64,000 nucleotides of DNA from Castanea sativa (taxonomy: Eukaryota > Streptophyta > Magnoliopsida > Fagales > Fagaceae), in NCBI RefSeq assembly GCF_040712315.1, contig NC_134015.1, forward strand, positions 2,640,445 through 2,704,444, read 5' to 3'. This document shows positions 24,702 through 36,619 of this stretch, one piece after another (position 1 is the first letter of the stretch; each line of letters starts with the position of its first letter). The position numbers and the translations under genes were made by a program. The notes below the pieces were generated by a model, which had not been told where the DNA came from, made no database searches, and saw only the letters and a list, made by a program, of their open reading frames with translations.

Positions 24702-25069
24702 GAGAGATAAAGTTTGGTTATAAATTTGGTTGTAGTTTCACGTTACAACTCATACTTAAAAAATTAACATAATTATATACTTTATGTTTTTAATACACAA
24801 GAAAAATTTCATGCTAATTGGATTTTATTTATTATTCGATCTACAAATTTATTTTTATGCATACTTTTAGACTACAAAAAATTAAAATTTGAACATTTGA
24901 TTGATGACATAGTTATTGATCTTTTATCTTCTAGAAATTTTGTAAACATGAAGGATATAAAAAGAAATGTAATATAACGGTAGATTTATCAAAATTCATG
25001 TTCAATGAAAAGATATTAAGTGAAGTTGTAGCCTTAGGCTACAACCAAATTTGTTACCAAATTTTTTCC
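24702..25069. mobile_element. Long-TIR MITE, same family as 39721-40118
   Basis: The left end aaagtttggttataaatttggttgtag pairs with the right end (reverse-complemented aaatttggtaacaaatttggttgtag). The interior shares tgatgacatagttattgatc-type blocks with the copies at 8400, 25432 and 39721. Boundaries are set from the inverted repeats. No clean duplication is seen. Confidence 0.7.
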
Positions 25070-25431
25070 TTATATTAGGTAGTTTAACGAGTAATTCTCA
25101 TCCTCGGCAGTTCGGATCCTCACTAACGAGGTGAAATAAAAATAGCCGATCCTAGTCTTCCTTCCAAAGACGAAAGCCAGTTCGAGGAGAGTGAAGGGGA
25201 TTCAACACAAGCTAGAGTTAATGCAAGGGATCTCAATCCCAAGTGATGGTCGAAGTGGCGGCATAGCGATGTTAAATAACTACTATAACTTTGTATGTGA
25301 TTAACTATTAAAATTATTATACAAATAAGATTAATTTTGTATGTATATAGTTTCATACTTCTTTAAAATGAAATTTTATTTTAATTTTCTCACTCAAGAC
25401 GTAGCACGTGTCTTGCTCATGCCACCTTACC

Positions 25432-25699
25432 TATTATCTATAAACTTATTTTTCTGCATACTTTTAAACTACAAAAAAATTGAAATTTTAACATTTAATC
25501 GATGACAAATTTATTAATCTTTTATCTTCTAGAAATTTTGTAAACATAAAGGATATAAAAAGAAATGAAATTCAACGGTAAATTTGTCAAAATTCATATT
25601 CAATAAAAAGATATTAAGTGAAGTTGTAGCCTTAAACTACAACCAAATTTGTTACCAAATTTTTTCCTTATATCAGGTAGTTTAACAAGTAATTCTCAA
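25432..25699. repeat. Second, 5'-truncated copy of the preceding MITE
   Basis: About 268 bp closely match 24836-25100 in the same orientation, including flanking sequence past the element end (gtagtttaac-agtaattctca). The two copies enclose a GC-richer insert at 25101-25370. The arrangement is a local direct duplication rather than two independent insertions. Confidence 0.75.
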
Positions 25700-25853
25700 C
25701 TTCATTTCAAATACTTTCATTCAAATGAAGAGCATTTACTATTGATATGAGTGTCTTGGTTGGAGTCAACATCTAGAATTCAAGTCCTCTTGACATAAAG
25801 TTGATTCTCATGATGCCTACCAACTAATGCTATCAAGACTCTATTGAGACTAA

Positions 25854-26142
25854 GGATCCATTTGGATAGAATTTATTACTGAAAACTGAAAACACTGTAG
25901 CAAAATAATTTTTAAATGTGTGAATAGTATCGTGGGACCCATTTTTAATATTTTTTTGAATAAAGTGCTTGTGGGTCCCATGAACAATGCATGTACAGTA
26001 ATTTTGTCTCCCGCACAGTACTGAACAGTACCGGTTATTGTTCATGAACAGTATCAATTACTATTCATGCACGTTGGAAAAAAAAAAGAAAAAACGCAAA
26101 AACTCAAAACGCAGTCATTATAATCCGTATCCAAACGGATAC
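25854..26142 (-). mobile_element. Tourist-like MITE, TAA target duplication
   Basis: Ends ggatccatttggata and tatccaaacggatac are flanked by TAA (25851-25853 and 26143-26145). The interior shares the 'actgaaaacactgtagcaaaataattttt' and 'ctgttcat' blocks with the MITEs at 6537 and 28125. Confidence 0.82.
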
Positions 26143-26214
26143 TAAGAATAAGTTATTACTAAACCTACTTTAGGAAGTATTTATGATTTTGCATTCTAAG
26201 TTTTCAGACATTAA

Positions 26215-27582
26215 GGGCCTGTTTGGATTTTTTTTTGTTATCACTCATCACTCCTCACTCAATTTTCGTCACTCATCACTCATCACTTAAAATACCCAAA
26301 TTTTCCCAAACACACCCGTTTGGCACCATCACTTAACTTGTCATCACTCAATATTTTTCAACTGTTTGTGGGCCAGACACACTGACCCAATGTCAGTTGA
26401 CTTTTCTCTTCTTCTTTTTTTTCCTTTTCTTTTTCCCTTGCCTCTCCCCTTCGTTTTTCTATGTTTTTCTCTTCATCCATGTTAACACGGTGACAAACCC
26501 ACAGTGACAAACCCACAGTGACAAACCGTCACAACAACCACCACTACTACAACCCACAGTGACAAACCGTCACAACAACCACCGCTGCTACAACCCACCA
26601 CAGCCATAACAGCAACATTAACATCAATAGTGGCGACAACCTCAACGAACTCGAGAAGAAAAAAAAGGAATGGAAACCCAGTGAAAAGGAAAGAAAATAA
26701 GGAAAAAAAAACCCAAGCTCAGAAACCCAGTGAAAATGAATGAAAAAAAGAATGAATCAGAAAAAACCCACACCACCACCGCTCACCAAACCCAAAAAAA
26801 ACCCACACCCAAACCGGCAAGCAACCCATTGATTCAAGGTCGAAGTTCAAACCGTCCTTCGACACCGATTCAAAACCGATTCAACCCGAAACTCAAACAA
26901 CGCCACCAACAACCCGAAACACAAACAAACCCCCAGTAACCCGAAGCCCATAACACCAGTCAGAGACCATAGAAGCAACAGAGATATAGAATAGAAGCAA
27001 CACCGGTCCGATTGTGATGTCCCACCACGATCAAACGCTGTACATCCCTTCCCCTTTCAACCTTGTTTCTTTAATTTTTTTTTAATGGGCCTGAGATAAG
27101 AAAGGTGAAAAGGGGAAAAAAAATGAAAGAACGAACTGAGATGGGAAAAGGAACAAACTGAGATGAGAAAGGCGAAAAAAGGAAGGAAAAAAGAAAGAAA
27201 GATAGAACGAACTAAGAAGGAAGAAAAAAAAGAATGAAAGAACGAATTGAGAAGGAAGAAAAAAAGAAAGAACGAAAGGAAGAACAGAGAAAGAAGAAAG
27301 AAAAGTGGAGAAGGAAGAAAAAAAAAAAAGGAAAGCGAGTCAAAAGTTACAGCTGGTAAGTCCCTCCATATGTGTTTAATTATAAAAATGCCATTGAAAA
27401 CAGAGTTATGGAAACTGAAAACACCTAAACTGTGTTTTCAGTTTCCATAACTCATCACTCAAAAATCAGAGTTATGAGTGATGGAAACAAAAACTGGAAA
27501 CAAAATCCAAACAGCCTTCTTAGCCATGGGTCCCACAATTTTTGAGTTATGAGTTATGGAAACAGCAAATCCAAACAATCCC
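26215..27582. mobile_element. 1.37 kb non-autonomous Harbinger-like element
   Basis: Begins gggcctgtttggattt and ends aaatccaaacaatccc, flanked by TAA (26212-26214 and 27583-27585). The interior holds near-terminal 'atcactcatcactc' repeats, a cacagtgacaaaccgtcacaac duplication near 26500-26590, a purine-rich tract (27090-27340) and a perfect hairpin at 27405-27451. Proline- and lysine-rich open frames inside are low-complexity. No transposase is present. Confidence 0.8.
27405..27451. repeat. Perfect 20 bp inverted repeat, 7 bp loop
   Basis: Arm gttatggaaactgaaaacac (27405-27424) pairs exactly with 27432-27451 across the spacer ctaaact. It lies near the right end of the Harbinger-like element and may be a remnant of an inner inverted repeat. 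Confidence 0.9.
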
Positions 27583-28124
27583 TAATTTTCTTTAATAGAA
27601 TGGTGTAACTATGATCATGTCTAAGTAGAATTTTTCAAGAATCAGTTGTCTTTATCATTTTTTTATTAAAAAAAAGAGGAGAGTTTTTATAAATAGGAGA
27701 TAATTATTTTCCTATAATAATTATCTATGTATATAAAGGGCATAAGGTCACCTACTTCCTATTTCCAGGTGCATAACAATTTTTCCTTTTTTTTATTAAT
27801 TTATTTCTGTTAATGTGTGAAGTTTTTGTGAATAGAAAACAAAAATTGGCTTGATCCCCATTTAAAAATTTACAAAAAGAAAAAGAAAAAAAAGCTTGAT
27901 CTGGCCTACCTTTATAACACTAAAGTGGTCACAAATCCCAAGATGTTGACTTATCCCCCTGTGGTCCCCCATTTTGATGGCCTTGGTTGTAATCACATCA
28001 CCCAATTCAAATTCCAAAACCATCACCATCCGTTAAAATCCTTTGTTGACTACTCCCTCTCCTACGCAATCAATCTCCTTTATCCCACCACTGGATCAAC
28101 AACACCCCTTATGTGAGCTATTAA

Positions 28125-28313
28125 GGTTTGTTTGGATACAGTTGAAAATTAAAAAATATTGTAATAAAATAATTTTTAAATATGTAAAAATTACTGTTCA
28201 CATCTAAAATTACTGTTCATTGGTCTAAAATCACTGTTTATGGCCAATGAACAGTACAAGTGCGCGTCCAGGGAAAAAAAAAAGGGCTAAAACCACAGTA
28301 TCCAAACATTACC
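28125..28313 (+). mobile_element. Tourist-like MITE
   Basis: Ends ggtttgtttggatac and gtatccaaacattacc. Flanks are TAA (28122-28124) and TCA (28314-28316), a duplication with one change. It aligns over its length with the reverse complement of 6537-6723. Confidence 0.8.
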
Positions 28314-28445
28314 TCATAGCCTTTTGTAACACATGTTCTCTCTCTCTCTCCAAGGCCGAGAGAAAATTCATTTAGATTCTAAATTGGATTATAATTGTTA
28401 TCTAATTTTCTGTTATGTATTCTATCTATGTTTTTTCTAGTGAGT

Positions 28446-28448
<3 letters not shown>

Positions 28449-28495
<47 letters not shown>
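28449..28495. repeat. (TC)n-(TA)n compound microsatellite
   Basis: About 30 bp of TC followed by about 18 bp of TA. It abuts the start of a Helitron-like repeat. Confidence 0.9.
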
Positions 28496-28496
<1 letters not shown>

Positions 28497-28966
28497 AATA
28501 GATAAAACTGAGAGAAAATTCAATTAAATTTCAAATTATATTCTAATTGTTGTCTAATTTCATGCCACGTGTCCTATCTATATACTTTTTTAAATTTTTA
28601 TGTGAGTTAATGTAAATTATTTATTTTTAGAGAAAGTTTTGTTTCCTAATTTTAAAATAAAATGTAGGACCAAATCATAAATATTTATCAAAGTCAGTTA
28701 TTGAATACAAAAATCAAAAAATTTAGAATAAATGAACCATAAAAAAAAAATAGTGTTTCACAATAACAAAAATTAAGTTGTAATAAAAATAGACACGGAT
28801 AATTTATATTTTATACCTAATAATATTCTTATAAGACTTTTTAAAGAGTTAACAAAATATAAGATGACTATCAATAGTATTTTAATTATATATATAGGAA
28901 TAATAATATGCATCTTATTATATATTTTTAAATATATCCATGCATATACATGAAGTTGCAAGCTAG
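28476..28966 (+). mobile_element. Helitron-like non-autonomous repeat
   Basis: Starts at a TC/TATA-rich edge followed by aaaactgagagaaaattcaatt. It ends with a small hairpin (tgcatatacatg) 10-15 bp before CTAG at 28963-28966, next to T. It aligns over its length with 33116-33533. There are no inverted termini and no target duplication, which fits Helitrons (5' TC, 3' hairpin-CTRR, insertion between A and T). The 5' edge is uncertain because of the microsatellite. Confidence 0.5.
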
Positions 28967-29194
28967 TGTTGTGTAAAAGATGAATAATCTAATATAAATA
29001 AACCATAAATAACTTAATAAAAAAAAAAGTGTAAACTCATGTGAATTTATAAAACAAAAAAGAGTAAAACTTATCTATATATTTATGGTTTAAAAAATGT
29101 GTAACCCTTACATTGGGTATAATTTGAACTCATGTATGTGTATAATTGTAGTTATTTTTAATTGTACCGTGCATATGCACAGGTTATACACTAG

Positions 29195-29214
29195 CGCGTG
29201 TGTGTGTGTGTGTG

Positions 29215-29257
<43 letters not shown>
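29195..29257. repeat. (TG)n and (TA)n microsatellite
   Basis: About 20 bp of GT repeat, then about 40 bp of TA repeat, immediately after a CTAG Helitron-like end at 29191-29194. Confidence 0.9.
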
Positions 29258-29262
<5 letters not shown>

Positions 29263-29693
29263 GCCAAAGCTAAGATAAAATCCAATTAGATTTCAATTGG
29301 ATTTTCAATTTTGCGCCATGTGTTCCATTTAAGTTTTAATTTTTGTCCAAAATGAATTATTGAATGTAAAATTCAAAGAATCTAAAATCAATTAGATTCT
29401 AAATTGGATTTCAATTGGAGTTCAATTTTGCACTAGGTGTCTATTTAATTTTTTAATTTTTGTGGCAAGTAAATTATTGGATGTAATAACTGAAGAGTCT
29501 AAATCTAATTAAATTCTAATTATATATATATAAAATGAGAAACCATTACATATTTTAAAAATGTATGGTTTAAAAAATGTGTAAGCTAATAACATGTATA
29601 ATTTGAATATCTTCTAAAAAATGTATAATTTAAATCGTGTAATTGTGATTGTTTTTAATAATACCCGTACATATGCACAGAGTTATACACTAG
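29222..29693 (+). mobile_element. Helitron-like non-autonomous repeat
   Basis: Within it, segments of about 120 bp (aatccaattagatt...ttgtgccatgtgtcc...aagtgaattattgg) occur as degenerate tandem copies. The 3' end is cgtacatatgcacagagttatacactag (split hairpin then CTAG at 29690-29693). The same end, gtgcatatgcacaggttatacactag, closes the preceding block at 29194. Assignment rests on end structure and repetition. Confidence 0.45.
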
Positions 29694-30057
29694 TACATAT
29701 TAAAAGACAAAACTCAGAGAAAATCCAATTAGATTCTCAATTTTGTGTCACATGTCCCATCTAATTTTAAATTTTTGTGTCAAATGAATTATTGAGTGTA
29801 AAATTTGAATAGTTCAAATCCAATTAGATTCAAAATTTGTTTTCAATTGAAGGTTAATTTAGTGTCACATGTCCATCTAATTTATAGTTTTCATGACAAG
29901 TGAATTATTGGATAAAAAAAACCGAAAGGTCTAAATCCAATTAAATTTTAAATCATATATATATATCCGAAGCCTCTGATCTCTCCATAGTTTTCCACAT
30001 CAACATTTTTTATTTATATTTTTTAATTTGATTTAATTCAAAAACAAAGACTAACGT

Positions 30058-30083
30058 AAAAAAAAAAAAAAAAAAAAAAAAAA
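30058..30083. repeat. Poly(A) tract of about 26 bases
   Basis: A pure A run in AT-rich intergenic sequence. No retroposon with a target duplication could be tied to it. Confidence 0.85.
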
Positions 30084-32170
30084 CTTTAGGATTAAGAAAA
30101 AAGAGAGACTCCTGTTAGGACTCTTATATATATGCGCACACACACACACGCACTTTTAAGAATATCAGTCCATAACAAACTCTATTGTTAGATTTTCAAA
30201 TAGTAATAAAAACCTTAACCCTTCCATTACATTTAAAACACACGATTTTCTATTTCTCTCCTTTTGTTTTTAGTTTCTGCCGCACAAGCCTCAACTCTAA
30301 ATCTTTGTAATTTTTTTTTGGTCATCTGCGTTTTTCTAATTCTTTGCTCTAGTCTTGGCATAGTATTCCTCCAAGGTCCATCTCTTATCTTACCTTCTTT
30401 CTTTCCCTCTTTTTTTTTTGTGCTTTTCATTAGTTTTAGTCTTTGTTTAGCTTCCGTGAAATTTGTGGTACAAAGTATTTAGCATCATAGGTAATACTTA
30501 GCCTCTGATTCAAATTTGAGAGGGTCTTCAATGTCAGCTTTGATTATTTTTATCATCAAGTTGAGATCTTTATTAGTTTATCAAGCAAGGTTTAGTTGAG
30601 AAATTTGGTCCTCATATGCAATTAACAAATAATTACTAATAGAGACAATCACTTATTATAAATAGAGGTTGAGGAGTTTAACAAGGTTTTGGGCATATGG
30701 AAAGCATGGCTTAATGAATAGCAACATAACGAGAATTCGATGGAGACTGGAGAGTTTTTGGACTTTTTTGTGATTCTATGGTCCTGGTCAAAATCTTACA
30801 ATATTGTGAGTATTTTGTAGTGTATTATTTTGGGTATTGGGTATTTTGATGTCCAAGTAGGAAATAGAAAACTTAGGTATAACTAGTTGATTTGTTATTT
30901 ATCGTTTCATACTTCTGAATTGTTTCCGTAGTTTGTAAGTTTATGGAAAGAATTAGGGTTATTTGGAGTGTGGTTTTTGGTGGATAAGGCTATAAAAAAA
31001 TATAGAGGTAAGGTTTAGAATATATAGCAATGTATAGATCCTATTAAAATTTTACATGATTAATAATGTTATATATTTTTTCATTTATGGATTGTGGCAA
31101 CATGGTTGAGACTTCTATGCAAACTACAGATGGAGTAAATACTAAAAAAAAACTAGAGATAATAGATGTCTTAAATTATTTAACATTTGTTAACTATCTC
31201 GTGCGTCGCACGGGTTAGCGACTACTATATAATAAAAGTTGACCCTTAGAAGTTGTGGTTGCACGAAGTGATTACTTTCACTAATTAGTAAATTAAATTT
31301 ATATTATTTGTTAGGATATATTTTCTCAAATTAAGAGATAATATTTAACAATTGTTTAATTTAGGTAAAACTTTGTCATTTAAATTTCAACAAATTTAAA
31401 TTCTATTCAAACTAAGTGTCTATTAGAAATTTGACTCAAATCCTAAACAACAGCCCACATTTTGACTTCTACTTCTATTAAAAGTTTATTATCAATATTT
31501 TAAGAACAACTAATTAGTAAATAATTTTGTACATTTAAACTTCAACAAATTAAAATTATATTCAAACTATAAGTCTATTATCAAAATTTTCTAAACTTAA
31601 ATATTAAAAAAAAAAACTATTCAACCAAAATTTATTATAAAAAAAATTCTAAACTTAAATTCTAGACAGCAACCCACGTTTTCTTTCTAAAAAAACAATA
31701 TGTTAACTTCTATTCAAACTAAAAGTTTATTATCAGCATTTTGTGAACTAAATTAATTTTATATTATTTGTTATGATATATTTTCTCAAATTAATTGATA
31801 ACATTTAACAATTGTTTAATATAAATAAAACTAAAAGTTTATCATCAAAATTTTCTAAACTTATATCTAACACAACTCACTTTTTTGCCCCCCAAGATGT
31901 AAGTTACGCATATGTTTTAATCTAATAAATCCATTTTACTTATTCTTCTTTACTTTTGAATTTGCTAGTAGGATATTATGCGAGGGAAAATTTACTATAA
32001 ATAAGCAAAATAATAGACACCCATTTAAGTTATTTCTCTTATGTAAGTTTTTAATATGTAAGTTTTTAATATTTTTTTTTAATTCTCAATGTTTGAACTC
32101 TTTTGTGTGTGTTTTGATTTTGGGTTTTGGTTATTGTATTTAATTTGTGAGTGTGTTGAAATTTTTAGTT
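30084..32170. other. Gene-free intergenic stretch
   Basis: No gene is supported. A Helitron-like hairpin (cgtgcgtcgcacg) lies near 31200. From 31226 to about 31890 degenerate internal repeats recur (ttctaaacttaaat; attcaaactaaaagtttattatca). Confidence 0.4.
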
Positions 32171-32177
32171 AGACAAT

Positions 32178-33002
32178 TGTAAGGACACAGTTCGAACTCC
32201 CGATCCACAATCCAAAGAGAAATGGCTTGAAATGCCTTTTTACAATAAATTTGTAGAGAGTGGGCTTGATATTTAGATTTCGAAGATGGTTTAAACAACA
32301 AAGAAAGAAAAGGCTTTGGGCCCAATGGCACAAATAAGGAGTTATATGAAATAATATGAATGAAAGCTCCTCCTCGGACACAATCCGAGGATAATTTATA
32401 ATCTTGCTTCTTAAGGTCGATTACAATGGTTTATACTATTCTTTCTCTTCTCAAAGAAAAGTCTCCCCTCTTCCGAAGGTCTTTTCTCTTATTTATACTT
32501 CCTCTCTCTCCCATTCTCATCTTCCACCTCATGGTTATAATGCTGGGTTTAGATACTTGTCCCATCAAATTTTCCTGAAGTCCTCTAGGATCAGGGACCA
32601 AGTTCCAAACCACATGTTCAAGTCCTATTTCTCCATTAATGTAGTCAGTATATCAATTGCAGAGTCTTTAATGTATGAGCGGTGGTAGCAGCTTTACTTT
32701 AGATATCCCACCGCCCTTCCTATTGTCCTCCACGTGTACCGTGTCTTCCCGTAGCCATAGGAATTTCTATAACATGCTCTGGGGATATTAAACCCCTCTT
32801 CCTATGACCTCGGCTTTAATATCCGAGGACAAAGCTTTCCTCGGACATAATTTGTCTACACGTTATCACATTTTCACCTAGCCTTTTCTTTACGAGGTAC
32901 ATTCATGTACCCCTAGCTCATTTGATGTCCTCAGATTGAGTTTTTAGCCCAAGAAATTTTTTGGGCCATCTTTTATAAATTACTGGGCCCAATGTCCTTA
33001 CA
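32178..33002 (-). mobile_element. Solo LTR (825 bp) with 5 bp target duplication
   Basis: The ends are inverted TGTAAGGAC...GTCCTTACA, flanked by acaat on both sides (32173-32177 and 33003-33007). The minus orientation is inferred from a TATA-like gtataaataag and the order of motifs shared with the LTR at 2314-3072 (tccgagga/cctcgga pairs; gcccactctctacaaattt). There is no internal region, so it is a solo LTR. Open frames across it are non-coding. Confidence 0.88.
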
Positions 33003-33115
33003 ACAATCATTAGAAAAAACTATTTTATTTATTATTGTATGTACTGACTAAGACATATATTAAAAATAACTCAAATGGGAATGATTAAATTCATATTACA
33101 TCTAATATTAAGAAA

Positions 33116-33533
33116 TCTATATATATAATAATAGGTGAAGTTAAGAGAAACTCAAATTAAAATTTCAAATTAGAGTTCTAATTTTGCGCCATGTGTCCTA
33201 AATTATTTATTCTTAAAGAGTTTTATTTCTTAATTTTAAAATCAAATGTGAGACCACATCATAAATATACATTCAAGTGAGTTAGTAAGTATAAAAATCA
33301 AAGAGTCTAGAATAAATGAATCTAAAAAAAAAAGTGTTTCACAATAATTAAAAAAATAAATAAACAATTTACATTTTATGCCTAATAATATCCTTACAAA
33401 TTTTTTTAAAGAGTTAACAAAATATAAAAATGACTAATAATAGTATTTAAATTATATATATAAGAATTGTATTATGCATCTTATTATATATATTTTAAGT
33501 GTATTCATGTATATGCATGAAGTTACAAGCTAG
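33116..33533 (+). mobile_element. Helitron-like non-autonomous repeat
   Basis: Begins tctatatatataataatag and ends gtatatgcatgaagttacaagctag with CTAG at 33530-33533 before T. The interior (agagtctagaataaatgaa...tttcacaataa...cctaataatatcctta) matches 28476-28966 throughout. Two copies with the same ends support true element boundaries. Confidence 0.55.
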
Positions 33534-34116
33534 TTAACATAAAGTACAATGATAATTTTAAAATATAAAAATAGATAAACAAGGATAAAGTCTAAACTTT
33601 AAACTCTAAAATTTTTTAACTTAAAGTAATTTTTTTATTAAAACTATTTACTTATTTTATAATTTTTTATTACTAATTAATGATTTAGTTTTAATTTAAA
33701 AAAAAAAATTAGCTTACATATGAATCTTCATCAAGCCATGAGGACTTCTGTATAATTTGAACTTCTTTTAAAAAAATTATAATTTGGATTGTATAATTGT
33801 GATTGTTTTTAATTTGAAGTCCAATTTTGTGCATCTAATTTTTAAATTTTTGTGTCAAGTGAATTATTAAGTGCAAAAATCGAAAAGTTAATATAGAATT
33901 AGATTCTAAATTGGATTTCGATTGGAGTTCAATTTTGTGCCACGTATCCTATCTAATTTCTTTAATTTTTGTGGTAAGTGAATTATTAGGTGCAAAACCG
34001 AAAAGTTTTCAATTTTGTGCCACGTATCCTATCTAATTTTTTTAATTTTTGTGATAAGTGAATTATTAGATGCAAAACCAAAAAGTCCAAATTCAATCAA
34101 ATTCTAAATCATATGT

Positions 34117-34136
34117 GTGTGTGTGTGTGTGTGTGT
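34117..34136. repeat. (TG)n microsatellite
   Basis: About ten GT units within degenerate Helitron-like repeats. Confidence 0.8.
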
Positions 34137-34658
34137 ACTATTAATAATATGATTCCCTGTTTGGTTTTCAACTTTTTGAGTACTAAAATACCCTCACACA
34201 AATTCTTAAACTCTTTAAAATATCTCTATCATTTAGTTAAATAATTAAAAAAAAAAACACAAACTGGTTACAAAAGTAATTTACTTTTCCTAAGTTTTAG
34301 GTTTTTTCTTTTATCTTCTTCATTCAGCTTAAAACGTAGGAGACTATCTTTATCTCATTTTTAAATATTATTCCACATTACCTTATTTCATTCTTTAAAA
34401 AAAAAATACACACGGTTATTATATATTACTTTTAAACATTATAACAATAAAAAAAATAAAAAAAAATTATTACACACACAAAGTACTTGTGATGAGTCTA
34501 GTATATATATAATGATAAACTATTACATATTTTAGAAATTCATGACTTTAAAAATGTGTAAGTTGTAACTTTAACTCCAGGTATAATTTGAATTCATATA
34601 TGTGTAATTGTGATTGTTTTTAAATGTAACAGTGCATATGCATGAGGTTATACACTAG

Positions 34659-35058
34659 TCTATATATATATATATATAAAGTCGAACTTTAGAGAAAATT
34701 CAATTAAATTCTAAATTAGATTTCAATTGTAGGTTAATTTTGTGTTACGTGTCAACTTAAGTTTTTTAATCTTTGTGCCAAGTGAATTAACGAGTGCAAA
34801 ATACTAAGAGTCCAATATTAATGAACCATAAAAAATAAAAACCAATCATATATCTACTCAATAAAAATCACCATACATTTCATCTTATCAACTATTAGAA
34901 CAAAAATGATAATAAGTAATAATTAAACTTAGGGGGGAATTTTGACATGCATGTAATTACATTTATTTTTTTAATAATTTGATTATATGTATATTTTTAT
35001 AATAAAAAATGTGTCTATTTTTATATGCATCAATGCATATGCATGAGTTACAAGTTAG
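34659..35058 (+). mobile_element. Helitron-like non-autonomous repeat
   Basis: A CTAG end with hairpin (gtgcatatgcatgag) of an upstream element stops at 34658. The next begins tctatatatatatatata, continues actttagagaaaattcaatt and ends aatgcatatgcatgagttacaagttag (TTAG variant) near 35058. Head-to-tail packing of such elements is common for Helitrons. Confidence 0.45.
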
Positions 35059-35769
35059 TATATATATACACATAGAAAGAAAAATTTAAACCTTAGATAT
35101 CTCTATTGAAAATATAAAAAGTGACAACTTATTAAAGGAAAATTAGATATGATATTGATAATTTCTTTCTTAGGAAAAAAAAAAAAACTCTTGTAATATA
35201 ATTATATGGGTTTGATTCTTAAAAAAAAAAAAAAGACTATACCAATTTATTTGCATGGGGTGGTTTTTTTTTTTCTTGGGAAGAAGAGGGGATACCTTAT
35301 AAAACGACGTATGGAGAAATGTGTGAGATTTACATTTACTATTAAAATCTTATTTTAAAAGAAACTGAGTTATGCAACATATAAGATGGATTGAATTAGT
35401 AAATACAAGTGAGCTCGGGGTTGAGCGAGCAAATGTGGCAACAAATACCAGCCAACATTAGTTGAAACCTAAAAGAGTGATCTTCAAAGCAAATTTTATA
35501 TTACAGTTATATGTTATATTCATCTCATATGCATATCGTACGGGGATAAAAATAAAATAAAAATGGATAGAACCCACAATAAGGACTTCTACTTTAAAAC
35601 TGTGTTTATTCAATTGGATTAATACTACTTTAACTTAAAATTTGGCTAATTTGAGTGGATGGATACTCTTGATAAGAAAAGGGAACACCTTAGTTCATAC
35701 TGGGTCAACTGATGGGGTTGATCGAGTAGACTCTGAAGGTGTTAAGTTAGTAAATTAAATTTGTTTTAA

Positions 35770-36310
35770 AGAAAAATTCCAAAGTAACAATGAGCTATTT
35801 TTGTGCATCCCTTCACTATAGGAGAAGTGGTGATGAAGCATTTATAAGACAAGGGAAGAGTTGGTTTGATGGGAGGACTTGGATGGGGTCTAGTGTTTAG
35901 TAGCACTGTACCCATCCGGATAATAACACAACTTTATTCTTGGTAGAAAATTTTCCCTAAAACTTTATGGTAGCTTATCCTCTCAGGTTGATTAAGGGGA
36001 TGTGCACCAACGTCGCTTAAAGCTTTGTCTCAAAACTCCACTAAAAAATTCCAAGGTAACAATGAGCCATTTTTGTGTATTCCTTCACTATAATAAGGGT
36101 GGTGATGAAGTATTTATAAGACAGGAAAAAGTAAGTCTGATATTCAGTAGCACTGGAACATTCAGACGATGGCACAACCTTATCCTTGGTGGGAAATTGA
36201 AGTTCTCCCTAAAACTATATAGTAGATTATCCACTTTAGGTTGATCAAGAGAATGTATACCAATGTCACAAAAGGCTTTATCTTAAACTTTATTAAAAAA
36301 TCATGGTAAC
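35770..36310. repeat. ~270 bp degenerate tandem duplication upstream of G6PD4
   Basis: Shared words include attccaa-gtaacaatgagc, ttttgtg-at-ccttcactata, gtggtgatgaag-atttataagaca and ccctaaaact-tat-gtag. The offset is about 273 bp, and a third start (aaaaaatcatggtaac) appears near 36297. The array ends about 300 bp before the G6PD4 start codon. Confidence 0.75.
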
Positions 36311-36619
36311 TTTAAGTGAAAATTAGTGTAATTATAATAAGATATCAATTAATCGTGAAAATAACAAAGATTAGCAATTAATATTATAAGAGAAATGGTA
36401 GGTAAAATATATATAAAAAAATATCCCTTCTCAAAAAAAAAAAAAATATATATATATATATATCCACAGACTGTCTCTCCTACACCCGACACCATAGGCC
36501 ATAATTTGCAACCGTCCACTGCTTTGTTTTCTTAGTGGGTGTCTGTATTCACAATCTCTAGTACCTTAAACTGAAGTACAAACCTTCAAGAAAAACCCAG
36601 AAGAAGTCAAAGGGTGTCA

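Noticed and set aside
26730..27450. Proline/asparagine-rich and lysine-rich frames
   Set aside because: Low-complexity interior of a TAA-flanked Harbinger-like element.
32140..32688. Frames of 60-94 residues on both strands
   Set aside because: They lie in the solo LTR with a 5 bp target duplication, which has no coding role.
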